From Skeletonema tropicum (lineage: Eukaryota; Bacillariophyta; Thalassiosirophyceae; Thalassiosirales; Thalassiosiraceae): 64,000 nt of DNA. The position numbers were made by a program, and so were the translations under genes. The stretch's first letter is position 1. The number at the start of each line of letters is the position of its first letter. The notes under the pieces were generated by a model. It saw only the letters and a list, made by a program, of their open reading frames with translations, was not told the origin of the DNA and did not search any database. The DNA is taken from the NCBI GenBank assembly GCA_037178625.1, contig CM074132.1, positions 1,612,001 through 1,676,000 on the forward strand. Reading direction: 5' to 3'. Shown one piece after another: positions 19,405-30,773 of the stretch.

Positions 19405-20266
19405 TTTGAAAACGGTACTTTTGTACCGTTTGTGTAGAGCTCTGGTATGTTTCTACGTGAGAGGCAAAACGGTACTTTTGTACCGTTTTCAAAAAAGGTA
19501 ATAGACCTCGTGTACATAATTTGTTAGAATAAAGCATGAGACATTAGCGTGTCCCAGATCCACTTTCCCACGCCAAATTCCCACTTTCCCACGCCAGAAT
19601 CCCACGTCGAATTTTGATTCTGAAAATCAAAATCCTACGGCCACCCCAGAATCCCACGTCGACGTAGGATTCTACTTTTCCACTTTCCCACCTCAGAATC
19701 CCACGCATTTTTTTATTTTGTGCGGGGTGTATCGCGCAGGCCCTCGAAAAGTGGGAATTTGGGGATGAAAATTTGGTTCTGGGACACAGAAGCAAATTTT
19801 GACGGCTACGATTCCCACTTTCCCACGTCAAATTACGGCGTGGGAATCCTACGTGGGAAAGTAGGAATCCTAGCCCTCTGGGACACGCTATTGTGTGGCC
19901 TATAGGTATTATTATTGCGTACAAGGGATAGGTTTTTTGAAAAAACGCCGTTAGGAGCTGCCTAGAGCTTTGCGCGCTACAAGTTGGAGTTTGAAAACGG
20001 TACAAAAGTACCGTTATCAATGCCTACGGGTCCTGATCCCAACAGCAAAACGGTACAAAAGTACTAGCCATCAGGGGAAAAAACGGCTTAAAACAAGCTG
20101 ATTCTGAGACCAACCACCGTACTAATTCCTACATAGAAGTTTCTAGCTTTCTACGTGGCTTTTTGCCTTTTAAGCGCCTGCGCTTAAAAACAGGCCGATC
20201 TCCGATCTGAGCTCAAGATAAAAGAGGCGCTTTTTCCCCTGATGGCTAAAAAGTACCGTTTTCAAA
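19405..20266. mobile_element. 862-bp foldback-like insertion private to copy A
   Basis: The ends are perfect 18-bp inverted repeats, TTTGAAAACGGTACTTTT at 19405-19422 and its complement at 20249-20266. More copies of the palindromic core AAACGGTACTTTTGTACCG lie near both ends (about 19411, 19469, 19993, 20047). The middle is packed with CCCACTTTCCCACG/CAGAATCCCACG motifs in both orientations. Copy B lacks the whole segment (33466-33500). No coding sequence; a foldback-type non-autonomous element is the best description. Confidence 0.65.
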
Positions 20267-20282
20267 TGGGTACTAAATTCAG

Positions 20283-20988
20283 TGTGAGGTCTTTGCGTCA
20301 CCGCTTCTTGAAGTCCAAGAGGAGAAGTAGGTGAGATTGTGAGATATGTGATAGGTTGGGTTGAATGTAAAATATTCTCTACTACGATTGGGGGTTATCA
20401 ACCCTTGCCCTGTACGAATACCAATGTCAGCTTTGAAATCCGAGCTTTGCCAGTCCGGATAAGGCAGGTCATCTTGGCCCTCCTGGGTGGCCTCTCTCAA
20501 AGAGAGCGGGAGACCCAGGCGGCGAGATCCTCTCAAATAAATGGAGGTAAAGAGAACAAGGAGCCATCCAAGTCTCTAGATTCCTGCCCGTCCTGCGTCG
20601 CGCAAAGGTCGTAAGATTTCATCGCAAAACAAAGGCGTGACGTGTCACGGCATAAACCCAGGGTCGTGGTGGGTGGGGAAAAACTAATTTCTGTGAGAGA
20701 TGCAACTGGGTAAGCTGTACGGTCTTTCCCACTGGCACACAGATAATACTCTAAGCTTCTCCGATGCTACTGCTGGTCGTTTCAAACAACTTTGATCTCA
20801 CGGTTGTTGGAAACGCCGAGGCTCCTGCCATACGTCATCAAGTTGGATCTTTCGTCGTCTTTCGTCAGGATTCTCGTCATTACCGACTCAGCAACTTCAT
20901 CATATTGATCCTCGCAATTACCTGCTCCTCGAGACCATCTAAGTAAGCAGAAGCACGTGTCGTGACGGAAAGTACATACATAACAAAA
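20283..20988. mobile_element. About 0.7-kb insertion private to copy A, class unclear
   Basis: Copy B joins AAATTCAGTGTGAG almost directly to GGGAGACGGTAC, whereas copy A has about 700 bp between them. The ends show only weak inverted similarity (TTTGCGTCAC... versus ...GTGACGGAAAG). No long ORF or tRNA is recognised inside. Borders are approximate. Confidence 0.5.
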
Positions 20989-21413
20989 AACAATGGGAGA
21001 CGGTACCTACTTAGCGCCTCTAGAGTACCGGATTCAGGTCACGGTACTAGTGTTGTCGACGGAAGGTTCTCTCCCTGCCTGAGTTGCGTTGACTCTTTGC
21101 AAAATCTCATTGACACGAGTTCCTCATTTGCACACACAGTGTGATGTGATCTTGTTTAGTCTTCTCGCACGAAGATCTCATGAAGTCTTGTAAACCACTT
21201 ACGTAGGAATAGTATGAAAACCAGCTCGGATTTATTCGGCATCGGGGGAGATGCTCTAGGTTCCTATCTATCTAGCCAGCTGCGTCTCAGGTAATGTAAG
21301 TAGTTCGAGCAAGGCAAAAGATATCCTGCAGCTGACGGGGCGTCGACGTCCACCTGTTCCTACCTTGATATCCTGTCGACGTCCACAATGAAAGAGTCGT
21401 CATCGCTCTCCAA

Positions 21414-21950
21414 CAGGGTTTTGCACCCGAGGGAAAATCCCGTCGGGTACGGGTACGGGTATCCCTGGAAAAGAGGCATCGGGTATGGGTATCGGGTATA
21501 TACCCGATACCCGAGTCAAAATACTCGGGTATCGGGTATTGGGTATGGGTATTTGTTTTAGCGACCATGGTACTAATTCCTACCAATTTTAGCGAAGTAG
21601 TTGGGTACTTAGAGAAAAATTTCGTGACTCATTTCGCCAACGCTCGAAAGGAGGCTTTTTGAATTTGGAACTTGAGATAAAATCTTTCCGAAATCGGGGC
21701 AGCTCGCCCGATTTGAAGAAATATTGGATCTTTTACGTGCAAAATCTAACTACTTTGGTCTAAAATGGCCCCTAAACCGACCTTTTTCCACACGAAAATC
21801 ACGAAATACCCATACCCGAAATCATGGGTATTTTACTCGGGTATCGGGTATCGGGTAATACCCGAGGGGGGACTTTTTACGGGTATCGGGTATCGGGTAT
21901 TTACCCGTACCCGTATCGGGTATGGGTGCGAACTCGGGAGCAAAACCCTG
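21414..21950. mobile_element. 537-bp hAT-type MITE with 8-bp target duplication
   Basis: The termini are CAGGGTTTTGC, an 11-bp perfect inverted repeat extending to 17 of 18 matches, and the element is flanked by CTCTCCAA on both sides (21406-21413 and 21951-21958). Copy B has a single CTCTCCAA at 33939-33946 and no insert, which proves an insertion. CAGGG ends and an 8-bp duplication are hallmarks of the hAT superfamily. Subterminal regions are arrays of CGGGTATCGGGTAT in both orientations, probably transposase-binding repeats. No transposase, so it is non-autonomous. Confidence 0.9.
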
Positions 21951-22294
21951 CTCTCCAATTCTGCCACCTGCACAAAAGCAGATGTTCTTCTTCCAAAGGA
22001 TCTTTCGGATCTTATCTTCCTTCCTCTTTTTGCACTCGCCTCGTAGAAGCAAGGACAGGAGAAGCCGTGGTGTTGATCATATCATGATGTCATCATCAAA
22101 GTAATTGACAGAAAGACTTCATCCTTTCATAATTCACAGTGATCTCAAATCGCTGAATTTCTCTTTGCATGACGAGCATTTGAAGTTGCGAAGGCCTTGT
22201 CCAAAAAATATCTTGCTTGAAAAAGCGGAGCATGCATTACAAAGTCGCCATAAAACAGATCGCAACCAGATTGCATAGACTACTACCTCTCAAA

Positions 22295-24108
22295 ATGAAA
22301 CTGCTCACTGCTTTAACTTTCCTCCTTCACACAGTGTCCAGCACTGCTGCCGTCAAAGTCAAGGACTGCAGTGATGCCACTGAATGGGATGCCATCGTTG
22401 TAGGAGCGGGCCTTGCAGGATCTATCGTTGCAGCAAAACTAGCGACCAATGCTCCGGATAAATGCATCCTTGTCGCAGAAGGAGGAAAACACAGTGGACA
22501 AGTCGTCGACGCGGAACAAGCCTCGATTGTCGAATCTAACAACAGGATCTTCGAGGATGGGTACAAAACGGTCCACGAATCTCCCGAGACGTTCTTCAAC
22601 ACTCCAGGAATCTATGATGTTTTTGTTTGCTGGGACCGCAAGTGTGATTACATTTGGGGTGAAGACGGCACAGATACTCCTGGGGGCCTCATGGCTGGAA
22701 AACTTGTGGGAGGATCTGGTGCTCTTAATGGGGCGCTCATGCAGTACCCACCTGAGACTCTTTGGGATTCATACCCTGAAGGATGGAAAGCTGGAGACAT
22801 GAAGGTGTATTTGGATGAGATTCATGCTACCATGGGTGCTACGGTAAGTTGTTCTCAGAAGGACCTTCGTCTTTCTGTGTTGTTCTCATTACTTGTACTT
22901 TCAATGTTCATCCGATCCTACTTGCTCTAACATTGTTGCTTCTCTTTTTATTTCAACAGAGCTATCCAAGTACTGATGGAAAGCACTACAACGATGAGAG
23001 AGGACCTGACAAAATCAAGGCCGCTATGAAAGCTATCGGCTTTGTAGAGGCTGAAGACGCTGCCTACTGGAAACCGGCAGGAGGAACCATGGGGATTCCC
23101 AGGGTGACGACTGCAGGAGGACGCCGCGCTTCTTCTACTTCAGTCTACCTCAAGCCAGTGCTTGAAAGTCAATCCAACATTAAACTTTCCATCGATACTG
23201 ACGTTCGTGAGATTGTACTTTCTGGAACCACTGCTACCGGCCTTAAAGTTGTTCGTGAGGGCAAGGAAGAAAGTATTTCTCTTGCTAAAGGTGGCCTACT
23301 TGTTGTATCTGGTGGAGGTGTGAAAACTCCCCAGCTTCTATTGCAGAGTGGAATCGGGCCTGGTATGAAGGTTGCGAATGATGCGGTTGGTAAGAATCTT
23401 TCAGACAAACCGATGCGCTGGTACCAGTTCGATGTTCCTGGAGTAGAGGGCTACAACCTTACTAACCCTATTGATGAAGATCAAGAGAGGTTCGCCGAGA
23501 AAGGAGAAGGTCCTCTCGCACAGTTTGGACCTCTTCTTGTAGGGTTCGTCGAAGTCCCCACTGCGATCACTGATCTCAATAAGATGGCTGCGCCTGATAA
23601 GTTGTACCCCACAGAGAAGTTCAACAGGAAGAATCTTGTGGAATTCTTTGTCCCAACCGCACAAGTAGATGGAAAAGTTAAAGTTTACTTCGTTCATCTT
23701 ACGCCTGAGTTGGATGCAGAAAATCCTGCTGCGATCCTCCCCGATATGAATGTCGTAGGAGACCAGTGGGACAAAGGCTTCAGTGAGAAATCGTTTGTTT
23801 ATGCCATGGGCGTCGTGAAGGACGCCATTACAGCCCAGGGCTACAAAGAGTCTGAGTCAGGAAGTGAAGCCTGGGATCATAATATGAACCACCCCGGAGG
23901 AACCTGTGGGTTGGGTGAGTGCATTGATTCAAGCTCTCTCATTGTCAAAGGTGTTGAGAACATTGGTGTATGCGATAACTCTATTGTTCCCGAACAGGCG
24001 ACTGTCCACACTGCGCATACCCTCATGGGAATTGCACTTCATTGCTCCGATATCTTGACCAGTTTCTTGACTGGTGAGGATACCAAGGATGTCAAGGATG
24101 AGTTGTAA
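22295..24108 (+). CDS. GMC-family FAD oxidoreductase, secreted (copy A)
   Basis: Two exons, 22295-22843 and 22960-24108, joined by a 116-bp GTAAGT...CAACAG intron; 565 residues. MKLLTALTFLLHTVSSTAA is a signal peptide. The dinucleotide fold is DAIVVGAGLAGSIVAAKLA (residues ~33-50); the GMC signature GGSGALNGALMQYPP follows at ~139; the C-terminal region has NHPGGTCGLG (~490) with the usual active-site His region and NIGVCDNSIVPEQATVHTAHTL (~515-535), the FAD-closing segment. GMC enzymes oxidise alcohols (choline, aryl alcohols, sugars) or cleave cyanohydrins, and substrate cannot be inferred. An upstream in-frame ATG exists (22232), but the 22295 start is conserved in copy B and gives the signal peptide. 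Confidence 0.92.
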
Positions 24109-26611
24109 TCTATATTGACTTTCTTCATCCTCGAGCATGAACTTCTTGGAGCTTTGGCTGCATGACACTTGTATCATGGAATTTGGTCTGTTGCTCATCA
24201 TAAAGTTAAGTTCCCATATCTTTCCAAAATTGGTCTTGTTGATGTAAAAGATTGGAGTCGTAGTAACAAAATATTATAAATCGTACACTACGTCGTGGCT
24301 CAATCCAAGTCATGTCTATCTTCTTCAGATGTAATCAATTCATACGTTGTCATCTTGGCACTTACATTCAATTTCTGCATCCTTTTCCATGGCATGATCT
24401 TTGCCAGACTTACTTGAGATATCATTGATGAAATTTTATGAGAAACCATGTGTTCTTGCCACGCACAGTTTATACTTCGCTCACGCTCTTTCAGGTAACT
24501 TTACTTTCATATGCACCATCTCCGTAAGCATAAGAGTCGTTGCATTTCCCTCCCGATGGCTTCAACTACTGAGGAGCAGCTGCATCCCAAGCACTTTCTA
24601 AGTACTCATAAATGTCCACACGATAATTCGTACATACTTATGTAGGAGTATCATGCTACTTACATGTTGTGTTGGTTCATGAGACCTGAGAATTCTTGTC
24701 CCAAAAAAAAAAGTTTTTGCCTAAGAATCCAAAAACTCAAAAAATCACAGAACAAGACGACGACGCTATCGATGATGCACAATACCTCTAACACCGCCAC
24801 AAAGCCATCTATAGACTCATAAGCATTAGACCCTAGACCTATTTTCAACACTGATTCGAATGGTCTAGTCCGTGACTAGCGATATGCAACATGTATTGAC
24901 GTATCGACCCTTACATCAGTACCTTTTCACCCTCAAAACCGACATTTCAATTTGTAACCGTCGATACAGAGCGATATCACTACAAATAACGCCATGGTGT
25001 ATCGCCCTTGGCTCCAATATGATAGTAGGGGGCGATGTTTTGGGGAGATATCATGACACTGCACTCGTGGTCTAAGATATATCGGCCAAGAGAGGTTTAA
25101 ACCCCCCAATAAACTCTGCAATCTCAGGTGTCAACAATGGTCATACATTCCAGTCAATCAAACAAGTTGTGGAGAAACATTACTCTGATATGTTCCTTTG
25201 GTTATGCACTGTATTATGTCTACTCTAGAGATGATTAACTATTTATATTACATGTGCTTCCCAGCAATTACTCAATCAATCAAGTAAGAGTTGCTCTACA
25301 GAACTCCAGTCATGAAGAAAGATGTTGTAGCTGCCAATTCGATTACCACCAGATCATGTTTAGTGCACCTCTTACCGTCATTCGACTGATTGGTGTTGGT
25401 TTTGTTTATTTCCTCCGGTCATACAAGTTGTTACAATTGTATGATCGTAGGAATCATTGCACACCAACACGGTTATCTCCTCGTGTATCTCAAACCTATG
25501 CACCCCCTCACAGGATCAATCGATTGTTTTGTTTTGGCACAATTCCGAAAAAAGCTTTCCTCGCAATCTCTCTTCCAATTCACAAGACTTGGACAGCCTA
25601 GCCCATATTACCCAGCACAGATATTATTACCACAACGAAACGAAGTAATAGCATACCCATTCCCCGGCCCTGGCTCCATCTTATTGCTGCCCTCGGTTTG
25701 TCATTATTCACCTACGCTCAACCAATAATAATGAAGTCATTGTTGCTATCCCCATCATTCCCCGCCCCTCACACTTTGTATTAATATTCCCTCCCCCCCA
25801 ACGATGTACAGCAAATTTCATCGCTACGCTAGTCAATTCTACCGACCACCTGTCGCGCTTCCTGTCATAATTATCAATTTTACTTGTTTGCTGCATCGTG
25901 GAAGGGCGATCAGGATCCAGGGGCAAGTGCTGTGCGAGGGAGGGGCCAATTCAGTTGTCATTATTTGAATTACCAACGGTCACCTTCACAGCGGGGCAAA
26001 TAATACGAAGTACAGCAGCAGCTTCGTCGATAAAGCTGCTATGACATACCCATACACAACGGAAGTAAAATTCTACATCATAAACCAGATCCCCCACCCC
26101 GTCTGTGTTGTTAATCATTGATAATCCTCTCCTTTCACAGCGCCGTATTTTTGTTTAAATCACGTGACACATCATAGATAGCCGAGGGGGTCCGCATCGA
26201 CAAAACCACGTGAAGAAAATGCTATCCGACTCATCCATAATTGTTATATGGTCAATAATATTCATTGTCTCCGCCATAGTCGAGTGGATTGGAGCCCAAA
26301 GATAGTTTGTTGCTGAGGGGGGCTGGTGTGTTATTGTGTTTTTACGTAGTAACGGTCATTACTGTAGCTGAAACCCAAAATAAGGCTCTCAGGCCGTATG
26401 GTGCGGATCGAACCACATCATTTGATCCCTATCGGTCCACTGAGGGCGCCGGGATCGACTTTAGGTGGTATCGGCCGGCCATCCGCTCTGTAGTAGCAGC
26501 GGTATTTCGCCATGGTTATTGAGGGCAAATGTTGTGTTTGTGTGAAAGTGACGGCAAACGACTAGAGACCTGCCCGGCGGGGCTCCCCGAAAAGGGGGTA
26601 GGCATTTTATT

Positions 26612-28357
26612 CCTAGTGGTTACCCGTCGAGACTATAGGACTATGAGGACTATGAATATCTCCACGAATTCCTCTGTGGCCTTGGTACAAAAAAAATGGA
26701 CTATGATTTGGACTATGAATCTTCAGAGCGGCAATCGTACATAGGAATTAGTAAAATTTATGCCGCCATCCGTCATCAAAACTTTTCTCACCATGGTATC
26801 ATAGTCCCTCCTACGGTGGCTGATACATCAACACGGAAGATAATTTATTGACAAAACCTCTGTAGACAATAGCGGTATTGGTGTTCTATTGAATAGTGTC
26901 ATTTGCTAGAAACGATTATTAGATTATCCACAGAAAATGAATGACTCCCTACATATAAAAATGAACGACCCTATCCCATATCGAACGACTATTTCAAACT
27001 TGCATTCCTCCTAGGTCTTCTTTTGTGGAGAAGGAGACTCATCCTTCGACGCATTTCTCTTGCGTCTCTGCGGTGTTGAAGGAGACTCTTGCACTTGCTC
27101 CTCCTTCCACAATTTCAACTCTTTGGCATCGTCATGTGCTCTGCGCTCCTTTCCGTCAAGCCTCCCAAACAATCATCCAAACCCTTTACATGGTTGGAGC
27201 CACAGCACTATTTTGGCATTAATTACCTCCCAAACAACCATCCAAACCCTTTACGTTCCAACCATGTTCATATTCTAGCAAAATATTAACATTGAACTTC
27301 AACCATCGACGTATAACTTGTTTTGACGTATCATTGCCTGGGACGATGATCCGGAATGTCAACTGAGCACATAGCATTATGCACAGATCGATAATATTCA
27401 TTGTTTGATATCATTGATTTGTAGTTGACACGCAGATAACGATAAATTGTATCCCCTATCACATTGAAAAACACATATCCCATCTCCCACAGGTATGGGC
27501 GGAATGCGCAATGTCGTGCCATCACGTCTACCTCCAAACCACCCAATCATTTGCTCGTCAATTGAAATCGTATTCTCGGTGGTGTTCGATTCATCAATAA
27601 CAGTGTCTGTGGCCATCTCCACCATTTCGTCGTCCTCCATCTCCATTTGCGATGACACATCGCTGACGCTGACGGACATCGCAATTGACGACACATCATC
27701 ATCATCATCATCATCAGTGCCGTCGTTCGTGCCATGATCATTACCTACCACACCTTTCCGCCCGTCTTGCCCTTCTTCATAATCGATACCCGTCAATGGT
27801 CTTGGAGTTAGTAGAAAGTTGTCTTCGTTGTTCGATTTGTCGACCGCAGGGGTGGTGTTGGTTGGAGGATTGGTGCTGCGAGGTGATAATATGGGCTGAT
27901 GGATGGACGCCAAGAAGCCGGGCGATCGCTGCTGCGGCTGCGGCGGCTGCGGCGGCTGAGTGGCTGCTTCACGTTTGGCTGTAGCTGTAGTAGTCATCGT
28001 AAGCAATGGTAAGGACTATGACTATGAATAATGAGATAAATGGTGGTGATGATGGATCGCGCCAAAAAGTCACGAATTCCTACGTAGTGTTCTCATACTC
28101 ATCTCTGACTTTTTTTTTTCAACAATGGCGAATTTACCACAACGTTTGGGCGGCCCTACTGAGTCAACGAGTGGCTCCCCGGGAAAAACAACACCACGCC
28201 CCAACACGTCAGGTGATGCTCTGACAGAAATCTACCAGCTACGCCTCGTAGGAACTGGTTCAAACAACTTTTTACCCTATCGAAATTAGCCTATTTTGGA
28301 CTATGAGTTGGACTATGAATCACGATGCGCTCATAGTCTCGACGGGTAACCACTAGG
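26612..28357. mobile_element. 1.75-kb element with perfect 25-bp terminal inverted repeats
   Basis: The left end at 26612-26636 (starting CCTAGTGGTTACCCGTCGAG) is matched perfectly in inverse at 28333-28357. Subterminal GGACTATGA repeats lie beside both ends. Flanking sequences do not show a clean target duplication (GCATTTTATT versus GCAAAAATGA). It contains one sizeable ORF on the minus strand (an acidic protein). Long terminal repeats with cargo fit a Mutator-like element that has captured a gene piece, but no transposase is seen. Confidence 0.65.
27398..27997 (-). CDS. Acidic low-complexity ORF inside the 1.75-kb element; unknown
   Basis: The ORF opens at ATG 27997 (MTTTATAKREAATQPPQPPQ) and runs to 27398, about 199 residues. 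It has a Pro/Gln-rich start, a short SPGFLASIHQPILSPRS segment, an acidic run (TDDDDDDDVSS) and a Ser/Asp/Glu/Met-rich region. The last ~50 residues may be intron read-through. Codon periodicity around the SP and TPRPLTGIDYEE motifs suggests real coding origin, perhaps a captured regulator fragment. No family recognised. Confidence 0.35.
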   Translation of the reverse strand: MTTTATAKREAATQPPQPPQPQQRSPGFLASIHQPILSPRSTNPPTNTTPAVDKSNNEDNFLLTPRPLTGIDYEEGQDGRKGVVGNDHGTNDGTDDDDDDDVSSIAMSVSVSDVSSQMEMEDDEMVEMATDTVIDESNTTENTISIDEQMIGWFGGRRDGTTLRIPPIPVGDGICVFQCDRGYNLSLSACQLQINDIKQ

Positions 28358-28432
28358 CAAAAATGAAAAATTTTGGGACAGACTTCGCTAGTTATTTTGT
28401 TAGCAGTTCTCAGGTCTCATGACACTACAATT

Positions 28433-28568
28433 CTAGGTAAATGTTGCATTATCGCTACCTAGACATCATTGAACCAACAATTGGAGTCTTCATACGCCGA
28501 GGGCAGAACCAAACAGCGTCGCAGTCGGGACCACGGGAGAGGGTTGTCTCTCCTACCACAGCTTGGAC
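28433..28568 (+). repeat. Dispersed repeat, longest forward copy
   Basis: About 135 bp from CTAGGTAAATGTTGCATTATCG to GTCTCTCCTACCACAGCTT. Reverse copies lie at about 19000-19125 (copy A) and 33090-33230 (copy B), and a 50-bp forward fragment at 12733-12785. Being in both duplicated segments and two other sites, it is a moderately repeated family; no terminal structure is obvious. Confidence 0.75.
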
Positions 28569-28689
28569 CAATTCAATGGCAGAACCTTGCTCTACACTCG
28601 TAGCCTCACCACTCTAGCCCTTATTTGGCCGTCATAGCTGCTATATTCGCCGAGAACGAGGTCCTCGAAAATTACCAATTGTGGCCGAC

Positions 28690-29245
28690 GCCGAAATCCA
28701 CCACTTTTGAACATGTCGGCCGGAGACGAACTGGCAAAGGACTTGTCGCTCAAACAACTCCACGGAATTCTGGCAGGGAATATTGATCGGTTCGAGAGCC
28801 TCAATTGGGTAGGGGTTGAAGAGAATATCCTCGTCAAACTCTTTCCTTATGGCAAAAAATATGGAATTTACACCTGCCGAGAGACTACGAGAACGGAGAA
28901 AGATAGGCAAGGGCGATCAGCATTATAGAATTGAGCAGGCGGAGTAGCAGCAAGGGAAGGGGGCGAAAAAGACCTCAAGAAGACGCCGTGCTAGCGGCCC
29001 AGCTAGTGCGGAAGAGGAGCACCACGATGATGTTCCTGCGAAGGACGACAGAAAACAGCAGTATGCATCGCCACCGAATAAAGTTAGTACAGCCAAAAAG
29101 AGGAGAGTGGATAGGGAAGAGGGCGGGGGAGGAGATGTCAATGAAGTAGATCGGCTTGTCTCGGGGGGAGAAGGAGTTTCGTCACCACCGCTTTTTCACC
29201 GACCAACTGATCCTCTAGAGGTAGAAGATGAGGAGACGAAACGAA
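28690..29245 (+). pseudogene. Truncated basic-protein gene fragment at the duplication border
   Basis: From ATG 28707 a frame reads MNMSAGDELAKDLSLKQLHG and FESLNWVGVEENILVKLFPYG, then stops at 28926. Another frame reads TPAERLRERRKIGKGDQHY and, farther on, TAKKRRVDREEGGGG (nuclear-signal-like) and PLEVEDEETKRR up to 29245, where copy B of the segmental duplication begins abruptly. It looks like coding sequence broken by frameshifts and cut off by the duplication. Family not recognised. Confidence 0.35.
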
Positions 29246-29266
29246 GGCTAATACTATCCCTTCGTT

Positions 29267-30257
29267 CTACTCCAAAGTGGTATCAGCTCCACTCAAATCA
29301 CTGCTAAATAAACTACTTGAAATAGCATCTACGGCACTGTTCATAGCCCCATTCATTGCGTCTATTGCACTATCCGTAGCACCTTTAATTGTTGAGTCGA
29401 CTGCACTAGTAACTGAATCTTTTGCGGCATTAATGGGAGCAATAATGGAATCATCAACTGCTCTGGTTGCCTCACGAATACTACTATCCACAGCAGTGTT
29501 CACACCATCACTGACCGAGGTTGCAACATCTCTCAACGGTGACATTAAATTTTCATCAACACTGCTTGAGATGCTGCCTACTGCACCCTTCACGCTTGAA
29601 TCAACAGTCTCCATCACTGGTTGAACATACGGTGCAGCCTTTTGAGAAATCTGCTCTGTCACATCCTGTACAATAGGAGCAGTAGTCTCACCAATCGATT
29701 TGGCAGTTGATTCAATGACCGGTGCGGCAGCATCACCAATCGATTTGGCGGGATCCAATCACCGGTGCGGCAGCCTTCCCAGCGGCCATGGCACTTTTGC
29801 TTATGGCTGGGGCTGCAACCTTCATTAGACCAAAGATGCCGCTCATGACACCAAAGAAGATGCTACTCAATATGGAAAATAGATTGACGGCTTCACGTCC
29901 AATCTCGTCGAATATTGCAGAAAAGACCGCGGTTGTAACGGAGGCGGCAAATGATACTGAGTTTACCAGGATGAATCCTAATAATGTTACTGTTACAATC
30001 TTGACGCCTACGTCAGTGATCATCGTTTGCATTTCTTCCGTTGATTGTCTGTTATCGTCATTATTGTCGTTATTGTTATCAAGATTGGCTCCGACGAAAA
30101 GCTGGGAACATGTGTTATCGCATCTCTTTGGAATTGAGAGTTGTGTACCAAACCGCCGAGGAGATGAGTACTGTGTCGTGAAGCACAATACTTCGCTGCT
30201 GTGGAGCAGCAGTAGAGCAGCTGTTATTCGTATTGGAGATGGAGAGGATCTCTTCAT
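29267..30257 (-). pseudogene. Membrane/amphipathic-repeat protein gene, copy B, frameshifted
   Basis: Nearly identical to the 17140-18132 gene. At about 29751 copy B has GCGGGATCC where copy A has GCGGTTGATCC, a net loss of 2 bp. Reading from ATG 30257 therefore runs off frame after APVIGS and stops at 29733; the rest of the repeat region stays open in another frame to 29267. The signal peptide and both membrane segments are intact, so a 174-residue shortened product is possible. A sequencing error is an alternative to a real lesion. Confidence 0.75.
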
Positions 30258-30773
30258 GATACTTTGAGATGATGTTACTTTTAGTAGGAGGGTTCCCGAG
30301 GGGCCGAAAGAACATCATCGTTTGTTCTCCAGATCTTTCGTTACAGTGTGTCCACAGAAATTGCCCGCGGGAGTGTCAGCTCATGGGGGCGGGCAAATAT
30401 CGTGGACGGGCAATTACTGAAACGGCGTTTGTTATTGTCCGGGATTCTCGTGTCCGGATTTCTGAGCGGGCAAATACTGTGGACGGGCATATCCCAAGGC
30501 GGGCAACTTCTGTAGACACACTTTAGATATGAGTTTAAGGTTATTTGGTACGCACGTCTTCGGAAGTAACGTTGTAGGGCTATCTATGGGTAAAGTAGTA
30601 GTAACATCGTGGCAACCAGGCAGTATTGGGTGGTAACTTGGACTGTGAGCCTAAATGTTTTTCTTTTAGGGGATGCAAATGTAAATGTGAAGGGTTCTCT
30701 GACGATCGAAGTCGAAGAGTTGAGTGTCTTAGACTTAGGAATTAGTTGTAGTGGTAGTGGTAGCTGCCGTAGT

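Larger units (their letters stand above)
17119..24681. repeat. Segmental duplication, copy A (7.56 kb)
   Basis: Near-identical to 29246-36644 in the same orientation. Homology begins at GGCTAATACTATCCC and ends at TTGGTTCATG in both. Copy A holds the intact membrane/amphipathic-repeat gene (minus) and the first GMC oxidoreductase gene (plus). Relative to copy B it has three private insertions: 19405-20266, roughly 20283-20988, and 21414-21950. Removing private insertions leaves ~5.4 kb in each copy. The GMC coding sequence differs at only a few codons, so the duplication is young. Confidence 0.93.
24682..28417. mobile_element. 3.7-kb inverted-repeat segment at the end of copy A, possibly an element
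   Basis: AGACCTGAGAA at 24682-24692 is matched in inverse at 28407-28417, and CATG flanks both sides (24678-24681, 28418-28421). TGTCCCAAAA lies just inside on both ends. It begins exactly where homology between the two duplicated segments stops. Only 11 bp of perfect terminal repeat and a 4-bp duplication support it. It contains a smaller, better-defined inverted-repeat element (26612-28357). The rest, 24693-26611, has no recognised gene. Confidence 0.4.

Noticed and set aside
20283..20988. tRNA or LTR in the 0.7-kb insertion
   Set aside because: No cloverleaf with a GTTCRANNC arm and no matching long terminal repeats could be found by eye.
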